A stretch of DNA of 33,542 nucleotides from Acetobacteraceae bacterium (GTDB taxonomy: Bacteria > Pseudomonadota > Alphaproteobacteria > Acetobacterales > Acetobacteraceae). Shown here piece by piece: positions 7,532-15,438 of the stretch. The position numbers and the translations under genes were made by a program. The first letter of the stretch is position 1; every line of letters starts with the position of its first letter. A model generated the notes under the pieces. The model saw only the letters and a list, made by a program, of their open reading frames with translations. It had not been told where the DNA came from and ran no database searches. The stretch is taken from contig JANXMB010000010.1 in assembly GCA_025354865.1 (NCBI GenBank), positions 1 to 33,542 of the forward strand, read 5' to 3'.

Positions 7532-8779
7532 CTACGATGCCGGCCGTTTCATTTTGCAGGTGGTGGGCAAAGTCAGGTCCTTCGCCGAGGCCGAGTAATA
7601 GGTCTTCCAGCCCAGGCCGGTATGCTCCGAGTCGTATTTCACGTCTTTGGTGAAGACGCCGGCATAATAGGGCATCAGCAGTTGGTGGTCGTCCTTCCGC
7701 ATGATGTTTTCCTGCCCCACGAGATCCGTGGTCTGCATCCCTTCCAGCGCCAGCGCGACTGCCAACGGATCGGTGTTGCCGGCCTTGGTTATTGCCGCCA
7801 TCAGCATGTCCAGCATGGTCATGAAGTTGGTGGTGGAGAAATCGGTCTCGTGATGCTTGCGCCATTCGACCGAGAAGTCCTCGGCCGCTTGCATCTTCAG
7901 GTCGGTGCCGACATTGCCGCTATATTCGAAAATAGAGGTCAGGCGGCCTTCGCCGGCCGGCCCGATCGCCGTCGGCCCACCGATCAGATGCGCCAGATAG
8001 GTGTCGAACCGCACATTTAGCCCTTGGCTCATGGCTTCCTTGATCAACAGGTTCAGGTCGCGGTTGTAATTGCCGGTGACGACGGTTTGCGCACCGGATT
8101 CCTTGATCTTGGCAACATAGGGGGAGAAATCCTGCACCTTGCCGAATGGCATCAACTCGTCGCCGACGATCTGGATGTCGGGGCGCAGGGCGGCCAGCCA
8201 CTTCTTGGTGTCGGCCTGCACGGATTGGCCGAACAGGTAATCCTGATTCAGCAAATAGACTTTGGTAATATCCTTCGAGAGCGCTTTGATGCGCGTCACC
8301 GCCCGCATTTCCACATTGCCCGCAAAGCGGAATTGCCAGAAATCGCACTTCTCGTTGGTCAACTCGGTCGCCAGCGCACCGCAATTCAAATAGATCACCC
8401 GATTGGTCGGGTTGCGCGCGTTATGCTTGGCCACGCCGTCGATCAATGCCGCGCCGACGTTCGAGCCGGTGCAATGCATCACGAAGGGGATATTCTGATC
8501 GGTCACGCTTTTCAGCGCGATCAGCGCTTCCGCCGGTTGCAGCTTGCTGTCGAAGGGCACGATCTCGATCTGCTTGCCCAGCACGCCGCCACGGGCGTTG
8601 ATCCGGTCGAACAACACCTTGAAAATCTTCAGGAACTCATCGCCGCCCGACGCAAACGGGCCGGAGAAGGGGTCGATATAGGCGATTTTGATCGTATCCG
8701 CCGCCCTGGCCGGCTGGCCGCAGAGTGCGGCGAACGACAGGATTGCGGCCGCGAGAACCCGGCGCATGATCTTTGTCAT
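7532..8779 (-). CDS. HAAT-family periplasmic substrate-binding protein (system 1)
   Basis: A 415-residue type 1 periplasmic binding protein. I place the start at ATG 8779 because GGGAGG lies 5-10 bases upstream; a longer frame would begin with TTG inside that binding site. Residues 1-27 are a Sec signal peptide (basic MTKIMRR, hydrophobic core, likely cut after ARA). The mature part begins TIKIAYIDPFSGPFA, the usual opening of LivJ-like proteins, and the length is usual for this family. It is the first gene of the minus-strand transporter operon and faces the second system across the gap with the palindrome. The pocket residues do not let me name the ligand. The nearby ferredoxin and amidohydrolases point to an aromatic or amide compound rather than leucine; this is inference. 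Confidence 0.92.
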   Translation of the reverse strand: MTKIMRRVLAAAILSFAALCGQPARAADTIKIAYIDPFSGPFASGGDEFLKIFKVLFDRINARGGVLGKQIEIVPFDSKLQPAEALIALKSVTDQNIPFVMHCTGSNVGAALIDGVAKHNARNPTNRVIYLNCGALATELTNEKCDFWQFRFAGNVEMRAVTRIKALSKDITKVYLLNQDYLFGQSVQADTKKWLAALRPDIQIVGDELMPFGKVQDFSPYVAKIKESGAQTVVTGNYNRDLNLLIKEAMSQGLNVRFDTYLAHLIGGPTAIGPAGEGRLTSIFEYSGNVGTDLKMQAAEDFSVEWRKHHETDFSTTNFMTMLDMLMAAITKAGNTDPLAVALALEGMQTTDLVGQENIMRKDDHQLLMPYYAGVFTKDVKYDSEHTGLGWKTYYSASAKDLTLPTTCKMKRPAS

Positions 8780-8843
8780 AGTCCCTCCCAAGGATTTGAA
8801 ATTCGTCCCGACAGTAGGCAGGCCCGGAAAGGCGAGTCAATGC

Positions 8844-8863
8844 GCGCTACCGTCCGGTAGCGC
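8844..8863. promoter_or_regulatory. Perfect 9+9 bp palindrome in the divergent transporter gap, likely operator
   Basis: GCGCTACCG and CGGTAGCGC flank a 2-bp centre (TC). This 20-bp inverted repeat lies in the 156-bp gap between the two divergent binding-protein genes, 64 bp from one start (8779) and 72 bp from the other (8936). The inner part CTACCG-NN-CGGTAG resembles operators bound by TetR-type dimers, but no regulator gene is visible in the window. I could not pick convincing -35/-10 boxes for either direction. A transcribed hairpin is possible, but the position upstream of both start codons favours a protein-binding site. Confidence 0.55.
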
Positions 8864-8935
8864 TGCCGGCGGAAGTGGGGTTATATAGTGCCAACCTGGA
8901 AATCCGGGACACGAATGGGACCGAAGGAAACCGCC

Positions 8936-10090
8936 ATGATATACCGCCCGCTCCTGCCGCGTCGCGCCCTGTTGACCGGGGCCGCTGCCAGCCTTGCTGC
9001 CCCCTTCGTGGTGCGGGCGCAAGGCAAGGAACCGTTGAAAATCGGGTCCGCCTTGCCGCTGACCGGCTCGCAGGCGGGGTATGGCAACGACTTTGCCACG
9101 GGTTGGCGCATGGGGGTGGCCGATGTGAACGCGGCGGGCGGGATCGTCGGGCGGCAAATCGAACTGATCACGCTCGACACCCAGGCCGAACCGCAATTGG
9201 GTATCAACGCCGCCAACCGGTTCATCGGCGTCGAGAAACTGCCGATGTTCTACACCGCATGGTCGGCGGTGGTGAAAGCGCAGGCCCCGATCGCCAACCG
9301 CGAAAAGGTGCTGATGATCAACGACGGGGCCAACTCGCCGGAAATCGCGACCCTGGGCGACTACGTCTACACCGCCTTCCCCCTGGCCGAGGTCGATATC
9401 GTCAAGCTGGCGAAATACGTCTGCACGACCCTGGGAAAAAAGACCGCAGCCGTCCTTTATATAAACAACGACACTGGCATCGAAGCGGCCAAACTCTACC
9501 GCGACACGTTCACCGTCGCCGGCGGCAAGATCGTGGCGTTCGAAGCCTACGACCCGAAAGCCACTGAATTCACCGGTATGCTGTTGAAAGCCCGAGCGGC
9601 AAATCCCGAGATTGTGCATATTCATGGGCTGACGGCGGACACGCCACAGGTCATCGCGCAGATGCGCCAGCTTGGCATGACGCAGCGCATCACCAGCTAC
9701 TCCGCCGCCTACAACCCCAAGTTGGTGCAGCAGCTCGGCCCGGCGGCCGAGGGCCTCATCGTGACCTCCCTGGCGCCGGGGGTGAACGACAATCCCAATG
9801 TCGGCAAACTCCTGGATCGCTGGAAGGCGGAGCAAGGCCGGGTGCCGAACGGCCTGCCCTACGTGCAATATCAATACGATATGGTCTACCTGACCAAGGC
9901 CCTGTACGAATACGTGGATAAGAAGAACCAGCCCGCGACCGGCGACACGCTGCGCGACGCCCTGCTGAGCATCGGCACATTCGAGCTGCCGATGACCGGT
10001 AAAATGGTGCTCGATGGGCATCGGGTGAACAAGCCGGTCTATCTGCTGACCGTGGAAAAGGGTTCCTTCGTCCCCCTCGCCACACTGTAA
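8936..10090 (+). CDS. HAAT-family periplasmic substrate-binding protein (system 2), Tat-type signal
   Basis: A 384-residue type 1 periplasmic binding protein. The start is ATG 8936, preceded by GAAGGA at 8923-8928 (7-base spacing); the frame is open from 8888 but that GTG has no binding site. The N-terminus has a twin-arginine pair (PLLPRRALLTGAAASLAAP) and a likely cut after VRA, so export may use Tat. The mature part opens PLKIGSALPLTGSQAGYG, the usual LivJ-like opening, and has AGGIVGRQIEL and the NPKLVQQLGPAAEGLI stretch typical of this family. It begins the plus-strand transporter operon. It clearly differs from the system 1 binding protein (Tat rather than Sec signal, little similarity beyond family motifs), so the two systems probably take different ligands. 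Confidence 0.92.
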   Translation: MIYRPLLPRRALLTGAAASLAAPFVVRAQGKEPLKIGSALPLTGSQAGYGNDFATGWRMGVADVNAAGGIVGRQIELITLDTQAEPQLGINAANRFIGVEKLPMFYTAWSAVVKAQAPIANREKVLMINDGANSPEIATLGDYVYTAFPLAEVDIVKLAKYVCTTLGKKTAAVLYINNDTGIEAAKLYRDTFTVAGGKIVAFEAYDPKATEFTGMLLKARAANPEIVHIHGLTADTPQVIAQMRQLGMTQRITSYSAAYNPKLVQQLGPAAEGLIVTSLAPGVNDNPNVGKLLDRWKAEQGRVPNGLPYVQYQYDMVYLTKALYEYVDKKNQPATGDTLRDALLSIGTFELPMTGKMVLDGHRVNKPVYLLTVEKGSFVPLATL

Positions 10091-10096
10091 CCGCCC

Positions 10097-10987
10097 GTGT
10101 TCGAACCGATCATCCTGGCGCAGATCCTCTGGACCGGGATCGCGACATCGGCCCCGTTCGTGCTCCTGACGGTCGGGTTCGCCCTGACCCTGAAGGTGAC
10201 GGGGTTGTGGAATTTCGCGCAAGCCGGGCAGATGGCAATCGCCTTCTACACCATGTTCTTCGCCCTCAACGGGCTTGGCCTACCGCTGATCGCAGCGGTC
10301 GGGCTGGGGATCGTTGCCACCGCCGGCAGCGCCTATGCCATCGAGGTCTTCGGCCTGCAGGTCCTGCGCGATCGGCAATCCGGCAACCTAACCTTCTTCA
10401 TCTTCACGCTGATCCTGTCCGAATTCACAATCTATGTGATCACCCTGCTGTTCGGTACCGAACCGGAAACGCTGTACCAAAGCATCCTGTCCCCGGTGGA
10501 TATCGTTGGCGGCATCGCCATCAGCGACTGGGATAAAACCGGCATCGCATTGACCGTCGCAGCTCTGATCGCGCTGTACGGCTTCATGCGATACAGTCGG
10601 GAAGGCCAGTTCCTTACCGCTGTTGCCGACAATGCACGATTGGCGGAGCTGTACGGCATTTCCGCCCAACGCGCGTATCGGGTGGTCGCGGCGATCGCGG
10701 CATTGTTCATCGTTGCGGCGATGTATTTGATCGGTTCGCATGGCGGGATCGTCCCGAACTCCCCGCTGGAGTTGGTGCTGTCCGCCGTCATCGGCACTCT
10801 GCTGGGCGGCATCGGCCGGGTTTTTGCCGCCGCCTGGGCGTCCATCTTCCTGGCGCTGATCCAGAGTTTCTCCATCCTGTTCATCGGGTCGCGCTGGCAG
10901 AATCTGCTGCTTTACGGATTTCTGTTCGCGACCATCGTCTTGTTCCCCCGGGGCGTGCGCCTGCCCCGGCTGCGGTGGGCCCGCTAA
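10097..10987 (+). CDS. livH: HAAT-family ABC transporter permease (LivH-like, system 2)
   Basis: A 296-residue inner-membrane permease with GTG start at 10097, six bases after the binding-protein stop. No clear ribosome binding site is seen, so translation is probably coupled. LivH features include GFALTLKVTGLWNFAQAGQM near residues 27-46, the IGTLLGGIGRVFAAAWAS block near 235-250, and the ending LFPRGVRLP. The usual GVLNFAHG is GLWNFAQAG here, a divergent form. The stop overlaps the livM start by one base (TAATG). Confidence 0.92.
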   Translation: MFEPIILAQILWTGIATSAPFVLLTVGFALTLKVTGLWNFAQAGQMAIAFYTMFFALNGLGLPLIAAVGLGIVATAGSAYAIEVFGLQVLRDRQSGNLTFFIFTLILSEFTIYVITLLFGTEPETLYQSILSPVDIVGGIAISDWDKTGIALTVAALIALYGFMRYSREGQFLTAVADNARLAELYGISAQRAYRVVAAIAALFIVAAMYLIGSHGGIVPNSPLELVLSAVIGTLLGGIGRVFAAAWASIFLALIQSFSILFIGSRWQNLLLYGFLFATIVLFPRGVRLPRLRWAR

Positions 10988-11850
10988 TGGACTATCTGGT
11001 CACCATCGCCATTTCGATCGCGATTTATACGATCCTGGCGGCAAGCTACAATCTGGTCCTGGGCTACGGCGGCCTGTCCACCGTGGCGCACCCGATCTTT
11101 TTCGCGGTCGGTGCCTATACCGCCGGTCTCCTGGCGGTGAATTATCCAGAAAGCCCGGCGATCGCCAACGTGGTGGCCGGCATGGCAGCGGCGATGGTCG
11201 CATCGGTTCTGCTGGCCGCATCGTCGTTACGGGTCTCCGGCGATTATCTCCTGATCGCCAGTCTCGGCTTTCAGCTCGGCTTGCTGCAACTGATCAAGAA
11301 CCTGGAATTCACCGGCGGCCCCGGCGGGCTGTCCGCCATCCCCAGCACCATCGTCGGACCGATGCGCGGGCCGGCCTTCCTGGCCATCTGCGGCCTCGCC
11401 GCCGCGGCCTGCGTCTTCATCATCCGTGCCATCGTGAACGGGCCGTACGGACGCGCGATTTCCGCCATGCGGGACGAGGAACTGGCCTTCACCGCCCTCG
11501 GCCGCAATGCCATGAGCATGAAGATCGTCATCTTCGCGATCGGCTGCGGCATGGCGGGCGGGGCCGGCGGGCTTTATGCGTATTATTTCCAATACGTCAG
11601 CCCCGATCAGTTCGACGTGCTTGCCTCCGCCGCGATCCTGACAATGGTCGTGCTGGGCGGGATGGGCACGGTCTACGGGCCGGTGGTCGGAGCGATTCTG
11701 CTGCTCGCCATTCCGCAGGCGATCACCTTCCTGCAACTGCCGCCGGCCATCATGGCGCCGATGCAAGGCATCATCTTCACCCTACTGGTGCTGGCGTTCC
11801 TGTTCCTGCGCCCCGCCGGCATCGTCGGGACAAAGGGGCGCCCGATATGA
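10987..11850 (+). CDS. livM: HAAT-family ABC transporter permease (LivM-like, system 2)
   Basis: A 287-residue inner-membrane permease. The start is the ATG at 10987 that shares a base with the livH stop; an upstream in-frame GTG at 10975 lies inside livH and is less likely. Motifs are LAASYNLVLGYGGLSTVAHPIFFAVGAY split over the first two segments, TGGPGGLSAIP in the periplasmic loop, and VVLGGMGTVYGPVVGA before the last segments. The end FLRPAGIVGTKG is typical of LivM. Unlike the LivM of system 1 it has no C-terminal extension. The final ATGA couples it to livG. Confidence 0.93.
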   Translation: MDYLVTIAISIAIYTILAASYNLVLGYGGLSTVAHPIFFAVGAYTAGLLAVNYPESPAIANVVAGMAAAMVASVLLAASSLRVSGDYLLIASLGFQLGLLQLIKNLEFTGGPGGLSAIPSTIVGPMRGPAFLAICGLAAAACVFIIRAIVNGPYGRAISAMRDEELAFTALGRNAMSMKIVIFAIGCGMAGGAGGLYAYYFQYVSPDQFDVLASAAILTMVVLGGMGTVYGPVVGAILLLAIPQAITFLQLPPAIMAPMQGIIFTLLVLAFLFLRPAGIVGTKGRPI

Positions 11851-12605
11851 CCGAGATCCTGCGGGTCGAGGGCCTGCAAAAGCGGTTCGGCGGCATCGTC
11901 GTTTCCGACAATGTGCATCTGACGATCGGGGCGGGCGAAATCCTCGGCCTGATCGGCCCGAACGGCGCCGGCAAAACCTCGCTGTTCAATTTGATCTCCG
12001 GCGTTCTGCGGCCCGATGCTGGATCGATCTATCTGCGCGGGCAGAAAATCGACAACGCGCCGCTGTACAAGCGGGCACGCATGGGCATTGCCCGCACCTG
12101 GCAGAATATGTTGCTGTTCCGCACCATGACCGTGATGGACAATTTGCTCGTCGGACCACGGGATTATCCGGGGGAGTCGATCGTCCGCCTCACCTTTGGC
12201 CGCGCCCACGTTCGCTCCGCCGAGGCCGCCATGAAGGGCCGCGCCATGAGCATCCTCGCTCGGATGGGGTTGGAACAAACCGCCGGCAGTGCGGTGGTCG
12301 ATCTGCCGTTCGGGCAACAAAAACTCATCGGTCTGGCCCGCACCCTGATGAACGACGGCGATCTGCTGTTGCTGGACGAACCGATGGCCGGGGTCGAAGG
12401 CGCCGCTTACGAAACGATGCAGCGGGTCGTGCGCCAGGAAGCCGAAGCCGGGCGCGCCGTCTGCGTCGTAGAACACAACGTATCGTTTATCCGCGACCTC
12501 TGCTCGCGCGGGATATTCATGGCGCAAGGCAAGATATTGCAGGACGGCACGGTGGAGGAATTGATTTCCAGCGCCGTCCTCACCGAACTCTATTTCGGGG
12601 TCTGA
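11847..12605 (+). CDS. livG: HAAT-family ABC transporter ATP-binding protein (LivG-like, system 2)
   Basis: A 252-residue ATPase subunit with ATG at 11847 overlapping the livM stop. Walker A GPNGAGKTS (residues 38-46, Lys43) is intact. GIARTWQNMLLF is the Q-loop region typical of LivG, DLPFGQQKLIGLARTL replaces the classic signature, Walker B is LLLLDEPMAGVEG, and VVEHN carries the switch His. It powers system 2 together with the next gene, which starts six bases downstream. Confidence 0.93.
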   Translation: MTEILRVEGLQKRFGGIVVSDNVHLTIGAGEILGLIGPNGAGKTSLFNLISGVLRPDAGSIYLRGQKIDNAPLYKRARMGIARTWQNMLLFRTMTVMDNLLVGPRDYPGESIVRLTFGRAHVRSAEAAMKGRAMSILARMGLEQTAGSAVVDLPFGQQKLIGLARTLMNDGDLLLLDEPMAGVEGAAYETMQRVVRQEAEAGRAVCVVEHNVSFIRDLCSRGIFMAQGKILQDGTVEELISSAVLTELYFGV

Positions 12606-12611
12606 CGCAGC

Positions 12612-13295
12612 ATGCTGTCCTACAAAGGAATTTCGGCCGGCTACGCGGGCGTTCCGGTGCTGCACGATGTGTCGTTCGACATCGCCGAGGGCGAGGCCGT
12701 GGCCATTTTCGGTCATAACGGCGCCGGCAAAACGACCCTGATGCGCTGCGCCGTCGGCGACATTGCCCAGGTGTCCGGGTCGGTGTCCTACCGGGGCGAA
12801 GATATCGTGCCCGGCGCGGTGTTCCGCAACACCCGTCGCGGCATCGGGTTTGTGCCGCAAGGCCACAACGTGTTCCGCGAATTATCGGTCCGGCAAAACC
12901 TGACCATTTCCGGCCTGCACCATCCCGAATCCCGGGTCGAGGATATCTACGCCCTGTTCCCCATTCTGTTGGAACGCAGCAATCAGGCGGCAGGTTCGCT
13001 CAGCGGCGGGCAGCAACAGATCCTGGCACTCGGCATGGCGTTGATGACAAAGCCGAGTATTTTGTTGTTGGACGAGCCGTCTACCGGGCTGGCGCCGATC
13101 GTTGTGCGCGATGTCATGGCAAGCCTGACCCGCATCAACCGCGACACCGGCACAACCGTGATGATCGTGGAACAGAATATTCCCGCGACGTTGGCGATCG
13201 TTTCGCGTGCGATCGTGGTCAAAGCCGGCCGCGTGGTGTTCGACGGACCAAGCCGCGAGTTGGAACGAAAAGAAGATCTTTGGGGCTGGTTCTAA
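12612..13295 (+). CDS. livF: HAAT-family ABC transporter ATP-binding protein (LivF-like, system 2)
   Basis: A 227-residue ATPase subunit. Walker A GHNGAGKTT (residues 34-42, Lys40) is normal, in contrast to the LivF of system 1. Further motifs are GIGFVPQGHNVF (Q-loop), LSGGQQQILALG (signature), ILLLDEPSTGLAP (Walker B) and IVEQN. It ends system 2 as the fifth of five genes. The hairpin repeat at 13296 begins one base after its TAA, so it may end or protect the transporter mRNA here, before the racemase-like gene at 13431. Confidence 0.93.
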   Translation: MLSYKGISAGYAGVPVLHDVSFDIAEGEAVAIFGHNGAGKTTLMRCAVGDIAQVSGSVSYRGEDIVPGAVFRNTRRGIGFVPQGHNVFRELSVRQNLTISGLHHPESRVEDIYALFPILLERSNQAAGSLSGGQQQILALGMALMTKPSILLLDEPSTGLAPIVVRDVMASLTRINRDTGTTVMIVEQNIPATLAIVSRAIVVKAGRVVFDGPSRELERKEDLWGWF

Positions 13296-13397
13296 AGCGC
13301 GATGACCGAAGGTGGTATCACCGGAGGTCTGAATCGCGCGACCGAACAAAAGGTTAGATCGCGATACGTGAGCGGGAGCAAACGCATCGCGATCTAA
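13296..13397 (+). repeat. Full-length copy of a bipartite hairpin repeat (REP-like)
   Basis: Starting at the stop of livF, this 102-bp element has two inverted repeats. The first pairs GCGCGAT (13297-13303) with ATCGCGC (13333-13339), with an inner GACC/GGTC pair and a small GGTG-GTAT-CACC hairpin at its tip. The second pairs TTAGATCGCGAT (13354-13365) with ATCGCGATCTAA (13386-13397), a 12-bp stem with a 20-base loop. Related copies lie at 15329-15438 (first hairpin only, in tandem) and 28282-28368 (both hairpins), each just after a gene end. It resembles REP/BIME elements in build; a transcription end or mRNA 3' protection role is possible. Confidence 0.85.
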
Positions 13398-13430
13398 ACC
13401 GGGGCACGCTTGCAAATAGGGAGTTTCGAT

Positions 13431-14243
13431 ATGGGCATGCGAATCTGGCACCAAAGTTTCACCGTTCTGGAGGACCTTCCCGGCTACCCCGAAGCCATTC
13501 GCGCGCACGCTGCCAAAATCCTGCGCCCCGACACCGAACTCGTGCTGCACGGACAGGCACCGGGCACCTATCCCAGCAATTATCCGGGTAACGACATCGG
13601 CTACGGCTACACCTTCGGCATTCACGGGCATCAATGGATTGCCGCCGGACGGGCAGCCGAGCAGCAGGGGTTCGACGCATACGCGATGTGTACGTTGCCG
13701 AACCCGATGTTGCGGGAAGCACGCTCGATGCTCGAAATACCGGTCGTCGGCATGGGCGAAACATGTTGCCATCTAGCCACGATGTTCGGCCAGCGTTTCG
13801 CCATCATGCTGTTTATCGATCGCATGATTCCCCTGTACCAGGAACAGATTCGTCAATACGGCCTCACGGATCGTTGCGCTGGCGTCGTGGCATCCGGGCT
13901 GGGTTTCGGCGGCGTGCTCGAAGCCTATACCAACCCGGCCAAAGCCATCGAACAATTCCAGGAAGCGGCCCGGAAAGTCATCAAGGAAACCGGCGCCGAC
14001 GTGATCGTTCCGGGGGAGGTTCCGTTGAACCTGTTGATGGCCCGTAACGGTATATCTCGGGTCGATGATGTTCCGATTATCGATGGGCTGGGCACCACGT
14101 TGAAAATGGCCGAGTTGATGGTCGATTTGCAGCGCGCGACGGGCATCAAGCACAGCCGACACGGGTTTTTCAATTCCGTTCCCAGTATGGAACGTGTGGA
14201 CCAAGTCGGACATTTCTACGGGGTCGATCGCATCCGCTTCTGA
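13431..14243 (+). CDS. Aspartate/glutamate/hydantoin racemase-like protein, second catalytic Cys replaced
   Basis: A 270-residue protein of the Asp/Glu racemase superfamily, which includes racemases, maleate isomerase and arylmalonate decarboxylase. I use ATG 13431, preceded by AGGGAG at 13418-13423. The first catalytic Cys region is clear: Cys87 in AMCTLPNPMLREAR, followed by LEIPVVGMGETCCHLA, which matches the C-x2-DPGL-x-x-RE..IPVVGIGE pattern of hydantoin racemases. At the second site, where these enzymes have GC(A/T)G(M), this one has VPGEVPLN, so Glu196 stands at the Cys position. Two-Cys racemases need both, so it may be a one-Cys enzyme (isomerase, decarboxylase or lyase). It follows the HAAT system 2 genes after the hairpin repeat and is 11 bases from the hydrolase gene, so they probably act on the same imported compound. 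Confidence 0.8.
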   Translation: MGMRIWHQSFTVLEDLPGYPEAIRAHAAKILRPDTELVLHGQAPGTYPSNYPGNDIGYGYTFGIHGHQWIAAGRAAEQQGFDAYAMCTLPNPMLREARSMLEIPVVGMGETCCHLATMFGQRFAIMLFIDRMIPLYQEQIRQYGLTDRCAGVVASGLGFGGVLEAYTNPAKAIEQFQEAARKVIKETGADVIVPGEVPLNLLMARNGISRVDDVPIIDGLGTTLKMAELMVDLQRATGIKHSRHGFFNSVPSMERVDQVGHFYGVDRIRF

Positions 14244-14254
14244 AAGCCCCCGCC

Positions 14255-15313
14255 ATGACCGATCCCATTCAGGACACAATCGTCGCCCTGCTGCCCCCTC
14301 TGCTCGGCACCCTGCACGCCCTGGAGGAGATCGGTCGGTATCTGCATCCGCCGCTGCAACAGGCGCTGGTCGATCGCCTCGGCGACCGCGATGCCCAGTT
14401 GCACGCTGCCGTGGCCATGTTCGAAGCGGTCGATTGGCCGGAAGCCATGCATCCCTTCCGGGATCGATTGGCACTGGCCTGCCTACACACGCTACGCGCC
14501 ACCGATGGTCTGCGCGCCGCATCCGGACAGGCAAACCCGCCCTTCGCCGCCAGCCGCGCGTTGCGCCAGACCGGACGCGCGCTGGAAGCGCTGTATCCCT
14601 TGGCTGCCCTGCTCCCGTCGGTCGGGCGGTTCTTCCTGGAACCCGGACGCGCCGACCTACCCACCGCCACGCCCGAGGGCACCGGCGTCCTCCACGTCGG
14701 AAACGACACCGATATGCGCGGCGGATTTTCCGTTTACGTTCCAGAATGGATTGATCGCACCGAGCCGGTTGCGGTTGTATTCGCGTTGCATGGCGGGGCC
14801 GGGCACGGGCGGTTATTCCTATGGAACTGGGTGCGGGAAGCGCGATCGCGCGGTTTCATCGTCGTCGCACCGACGGCGAGGGGCGATACATGGTCGCTGA
14901 TGGAGCCCGAGGTCGATGCCGCAAACCTGTCCGGCATTCTTTCGGAACTGGGTCGGCATTACCGGCTCGCCCCCGATCGCCGCCTGCTGACGGGCATGAG
15001 CGACGGCGGAACATTCACGCTGCTGAGCGGACTCGATGCGGACTCGCCATTCACCCATCTGGCGCCGATCGCCGCGAGCTTCCACCCGGCGATCGTCGCC
15101 ATGAGCGAGCCCGAACGCATCCGCAATTTGCCGATTTATGCGATCCACGGCGCGTTGGACTGGATGTTTCCGGTTTCGGTAGGCCGCACGGCAGCCACCG
15201 TCCTGAAATCGGCCGGTGCAGCGGTGATCTACCGGGAGGTCGCGGACCTGTCGCACACCTATCCCCGGGACGAGAACGCCGGAATATTGGATTGGTTCCT
15301 GCCGGGATCGTAA
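14255..15313 (+). CDS. Alpha/beta hydrolase (esterase/PHB-depolymerase-like) with helical N-terminal region
   Basis: A 352-residue cytosolic enzyme without signal peptide. The C-terminal two thirds are an alpha/beta hydrolase: oxyanion segment ALHGGAGHGR near 177-186, nucleophile Ser249 in GMSDGG, acid Asp302 in IHGALDWMFP, and His334 in DLSHTYP. This pattern fits the phospholipase/carboxylesterase and polyhydroxybutyrate-esterase branch. Residues 1-130 are alpha-helical by composition, with no motif I recognise; they include an LHALEEIGRYLHPPL stretch. The gene follows the racemase-like gene by 11 bases, so the two are probably co-translated. The substrate is unknown; an ester, lactone or thioester is likely. 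Confidence 0.8.
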   Translation: MTDPIQDTIVALLPPLLGTLHALEEIGRYLHPPLQQALVDRLGDRDAQLHAAVAMFEAVDWPEAMHPFRDRLALACLHTLRATDGLRAASGQANPPFAASRALRQTGRALEALYPLAALLPSVGRFFLEPGRADLPTATPEGTGVLHVGNDTDMRGGFSVYVPEWIDRTEPVAVVFALHGGAGHGRLFLWNWVREARSRGFIVVAPTARGDTWSLMEPEVDAANLSGILSELGRHYRLAPDRRLLTGMSDGGTFTLLSGLDADSPFTHLAPIAASFHPAIVAMSEPERIRNLPIYAIHGALDWMFPVSVGRTAATVLKSAGAAVIYREVADLSHTYPRDENAGILDWFLPGS

Positions 15314-15328
15314 CGGCCCTTAGGCGGT

Positions 15329-15438
15329 TGTCCGGTCGCGCGATTCAGACCTCCGGTGATACCGCCTACGGTCATCGCGATCGTGTCCGGTCGCGCGATT
15401 CAGACCTCCGGTGATACCGCCTACGGTCATCGCGCTCT
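15329..15438 (-). repeat. Two tandem 55-bp copies of the first hairpin of the dispersed repeat
   Basis: Copy one is 15329-15383 and copy two is 15384-15438; they differ at two bases near the right end. Each holds GCGCGAT (15338-15344, 15393-15399) facing ATCGCG(A/C), with inner GACC/GGTC arms. Read on the minus strand, copy two begins one base after the TAG of cydC, exactly as the 13296 copy begins after livF, and matches that copy with three differences over 52 bases. The second hairpin of the full element is absent. The copies also lie between the convergent ends of the hydrolase gene and cydC, so they may act as a two-way transcription end. Confidence 0.85.

Noticed and set aside
8837-10222. 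A 461-codon minus-strand frame across the system 2 binding-protein gene
   Set aside because: Antisense to a clear binding protein that has its own signal peptide and ribosome binding site.
13410-13431. TTG start at 13410 for the racemase-like gene
   Set aside because: The AGGGAG site is placed for ATG 13431, and the extra residues have no family match.
15329-15438. CRISPR array
   Set aside because: Only two head-to-tail units without unique spacers, and a third locus shows it is a hairpin repeat.
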